From the NCBI GenBank assembly GCA_947447355.1, contig CANFJF010000011.1, positions 1-64,000 on the forward strand: a DNA stretch of 64,000 nucleotides, in the 5' to 3' direction. This document shows, one piece after another, positions 62,452 to 64,000 of this stretch; the stretch's first letter is position 1; the number at the start of each line of letters is the position of its first letter. This DNA comes from Comamonadaceae bacterium (GTDB taxonomy: Bacteria > Pseudomonadota > Gammaproteobacteria > Burkholderiales > Burkholderiaceae_C). A program made the translations under genes and the position numbers. Under the pieces are notes generated by a model. That model ran no database searches, was not told the origin of the DNA, and saw only the letters and a program-made list of their open reading frames with translations.

Positions 62452-63242
62452 GCATCTTCTCCTTCGCTATCGAGACCTAAATAGGCCTTGAGTACATCTG
62501 GATGCTGGAGCACTTCATCGGCGTTACCTTGCGCTATTTTCTTTCCGTAGTCCATCGCCAGAATACGATCTGACAATTTTCGAATCATGTTCATGTCATG
62601 CTCGATCAGCATGATCGCGCCGACATTGGTGCGAATTTTCTGCACATCAAGCATGAGTTGCTGCGTTTCAGACTCGTTCATGCCCGCGGCCGGCTCATCG
62701 AGTAAAAGTAATTTTGGATCGCCCGCCAATGCGCGTGCTATTTCCAGCCGACGCGCATCACCATACGACAGTGAGGCCGCTGACTGGTTCGCTTTATCGG
62801 CCAATTGAAGTAAGGCAAGCCAATGCATGGCTTTCTCCAATACTTCTTTGCGATGCCCAGCTCCAAAAAGTGAACGCATGGGTTTCACGGCAAATATTTT
62901 GAACGCAACCAGCACGTTCTCCAATACGCTCATGCGTTTGAATAAACGAATATTCTGAAAAGTACGGCCTACGCCCAACCGACCGATGTGGTGCATTGGT
63001 AAATGAGTAATCTCAGTCTTACCCAATTGAATATGCCCGGAAGTGGCACGATAAAACCCAGTGATCGTATTGATTAAAGCGGTCTTTCCCGCACCATTGG
63101 GTCCTATGACACCGAGGATCTCACCGGGCATCACTTCTAGGTCAATACCGTCTAGCGCTTTGATGCCACCAAAATGTTTGCAAAGGGCGCCTACCTTCAA
63201 CACAGGCTCAAGCTTCAGTGGGCTTTGATGTTCGCTGCTCAT
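62448..63242 (-). CDS. livG: Liv-type ABC transporter ATP-binding protein LivG
   Basis: 264-residue ATPase, LivG type. Walker A GPNGAGKTALINTITGF (about 47-63), LivG-specific RTFQNIRLFKRMSVLENVLVAF, signature SLSYGDARRLEIARAL, Walker B LLLLDEPAAGMNESE. An N-terminal leader of about 14 residues is unusual but short. Lies 3 nt after livM and overlaps livF, so the three are one operon. Confidence 0.93.
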   Translation of the reverse strand: MSSEHQSPLKLEPVLKVGALCKHFGGIKALDGIDLEVMPGEILGVIGPNGAGKTALINTITGFYRATSGHIQLGKTEITHLPMHHIGRLGVGRTFQNIRLFKRMSVLENVLVAFKIFAVKPMRSLFGAGHRKEVLEKAMHWLALLQLADKANQSAASLSYGDARRLEIARALAGDPKLLLLDEPAAGMNESETQQLMLDVQKIRTNVGAIMLIEHDMNMIRKLSDRILAMDYGKKIAQGNADEVLQHPDVLKAYLGLDSEGEDA

Positions 63243-63245
63243 ACC

Positions 63246-64000
63246 TCAAGACCTCGCGCTTTTAAATCGCGTTGTCAATGTTCGAAACGCCAGCAGCCCT
63301 TGTGGTCTAAAGAGTAGGATCACCAAAATAGCCAAGCCAAAAACAGAAGGCCGCCAATCTGCGAGAACCCGCAAATATTCGGGCAGCAGTGTCATGACCG
63401 AAGCACCAATCAAGGGGCCCCACAAGTTGTTGACACCACCCAGGACAACATAGAGAACCACATAAACCGACAGCAAAACATCAAAGCTCTCAGGCCTAAC
63501 GAAATTCATGTAGTGACCAAATAGCGAACCAGCCACTGCGGCAATGGCGGCACCTGCAGAAAACCCCATCAGCCGAACTGCTGTCACATTGATGCCCAGG
63601 GATGCTGCAACGCGGTCGTCTTCACGCACGGCATCACAAATACGCTGAATGGGACTATGCGATAAGAAAAACAATATTGCCCCCACGATGGCCATGGCTA
63701 CCAGCACGCCGCTCAGGTCAGCGCCGACCATGCCCCCAAAGCCCGAAACACCCCCCACATATTTAACGTTCTCGATCACCACACGCACACAAAAAGTGAT
63801 GCCCAAGGTAACCAAAATCAGATAGATACCGCGTTGGCGTAAGGCCGGATAACCCAAGACCGCTGCTATCGCAGCTGACACTAGTGCAGCCAACAAAGTT
63901 GCAGGCAACAAAGGCCATCCAAACTTGACTGTCAAAATCCCCGCGCCATAGCAACCGATGGCCATGAAGGCGCCTTGAGCAAACGACAAACTGCCGGTGA
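63246..64000 (-). CDS. livM: Liv-type ABC transporter permease LivM (5' end cut by window edge)
   Basis: Permease of the hydrophobic-acid importer. About 250 residues are visible, with six or more hydrophobic segments, the LivM segment YPALRQRGIYLILVTLGITFCVRV, and the coupling-loop region ICDAVREDDRVAASLGINVTAVRLMGFSAGA. The reading continues to the window end (TGSLSFAQGAFMAIGCYGAG is the family core), so the true start lies outside. A livH permease gene would be expected further upstream. Confidence 0.9.
   Translation of the reverse strand, partial: TGSLSFAQGAFMAIGCYGAGILTVKFGWPLLPATLLAALVSAAIAAVLGYPALRQRGIYLILVTLGITFCVRVVIENVKYVGGVSGFGGMVGADLSGVLVAMAIVGAILFFLSHSPIQRICDAVREDDRVAASLGINVTAVRLMGFSAGAAIAAVAGSLFGHYMNFVRPESFDVLLSVYVVLYVVLGGVNNLWGPLIGASVMTLLPEYLRVLADWRPSVFGLAILVILLFRPQGLLAFRTLTTRFKSARS

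Noticed and set aside
1-64000. CRISPR arrays, rRNA or tRNA genes
   Set aside because: No regularly spaced direct repeats and no rRNA or tRNA-like segment were noticed by eye; this was not a computed search.

Overview
The window looks like a chromosomal piece of a betaproteobacterium of the order Burkholderiales, most likely family Comamonadaceae (Polaromonas/Rhodoferax/Variovorax type). This rests on the high-GC housekeeping block (complete pst-pho operon, rho with rpmE2 type-B L31, trxA, AddA/AddB-type helicase-nuclease) and on the many TctC/Bug-type periplasmic solute receptors, a hallmark of this order. No rRNA, tRNA, CRISPR array, IS transposase or phage structural gene was recognised.

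Layout. 1-6600: phosphate regulon on the minus strand, pstS-pstC-pstA-pstB-phoU-phoB-phoR, with a Pho box before pstS, a stem-loop between pstS and pstC, and phoR running off the left edge. 6630-12100 (minus): MATE efflux pump, ArnT-like membrane protein, rpmE2, rho, trxA. 12199-19732 (plus): AddB-like and AddA-like recombination genes, a BaiN/HI0933-type flavoprotein, and a small unknown protein. 19762-23846 (plus): an aromatic-degradation module of LigB and LigA extradiol dioxygenase subunits, Rieske dioxygenase alpha and beta, and a Bug receptor. 23865-30970: mixed accessory genes (DUF1080 lipoprotein, small stress-type membrane proteins, FMN reductase, SLC13 permease with TrkA-C domains, secreted nuclease, two GST-family proteins). 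31105-36785 (plus): Bug receptor, FAD aromatic hydroxylase, VOC protein, fumarylacetoacetase, DoxX, second Bug receptor. 36851-39981: SOS-controlled umuDC and metY.

40073-46320 is the most unusual part. An AT-richer catabolic island (PrpD family, Bug, AroQ-like, two FAD dehydrogenases, one TcuA-like) sits between a decayed copy of the dihydroxyphthalate-decarboxylase-like gene (intact at 46342-47340) and a duplicated, frameshifted umuC 3' end (intact umuC at 37344-38648). The last gene of the island now ends inside that umuC remnant. 47341-53378 carries a Bug receptor, an old-yellow-enzyme dienoyl-CoA-reductase-like protein, another Bug receptor and a FAD dehydrogenase. 53687-56787 holds a Baeyer-Villiger monooxygenase and a Bug receptor. 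56806-64000 holds a TetR regulator with a 19-bp palindromic operator candidate, a luciferase-like monooxygenase, and a Liv-type ABC importer operon with two SDR dehydrogenases embedded in it; livM runs off the right edge.

The right two thirds therefore read as a patchwork of small oxidative catabolic modules for aromatic, alicyclic or polycarboxylic acids, most paired with its own orphan Bug receptor (seven in total, none with TctA/TctB genes beside it). Substrates are inferred from families and cannot be fixed from sequence alone. Statements about GC content are by eye, not computed.
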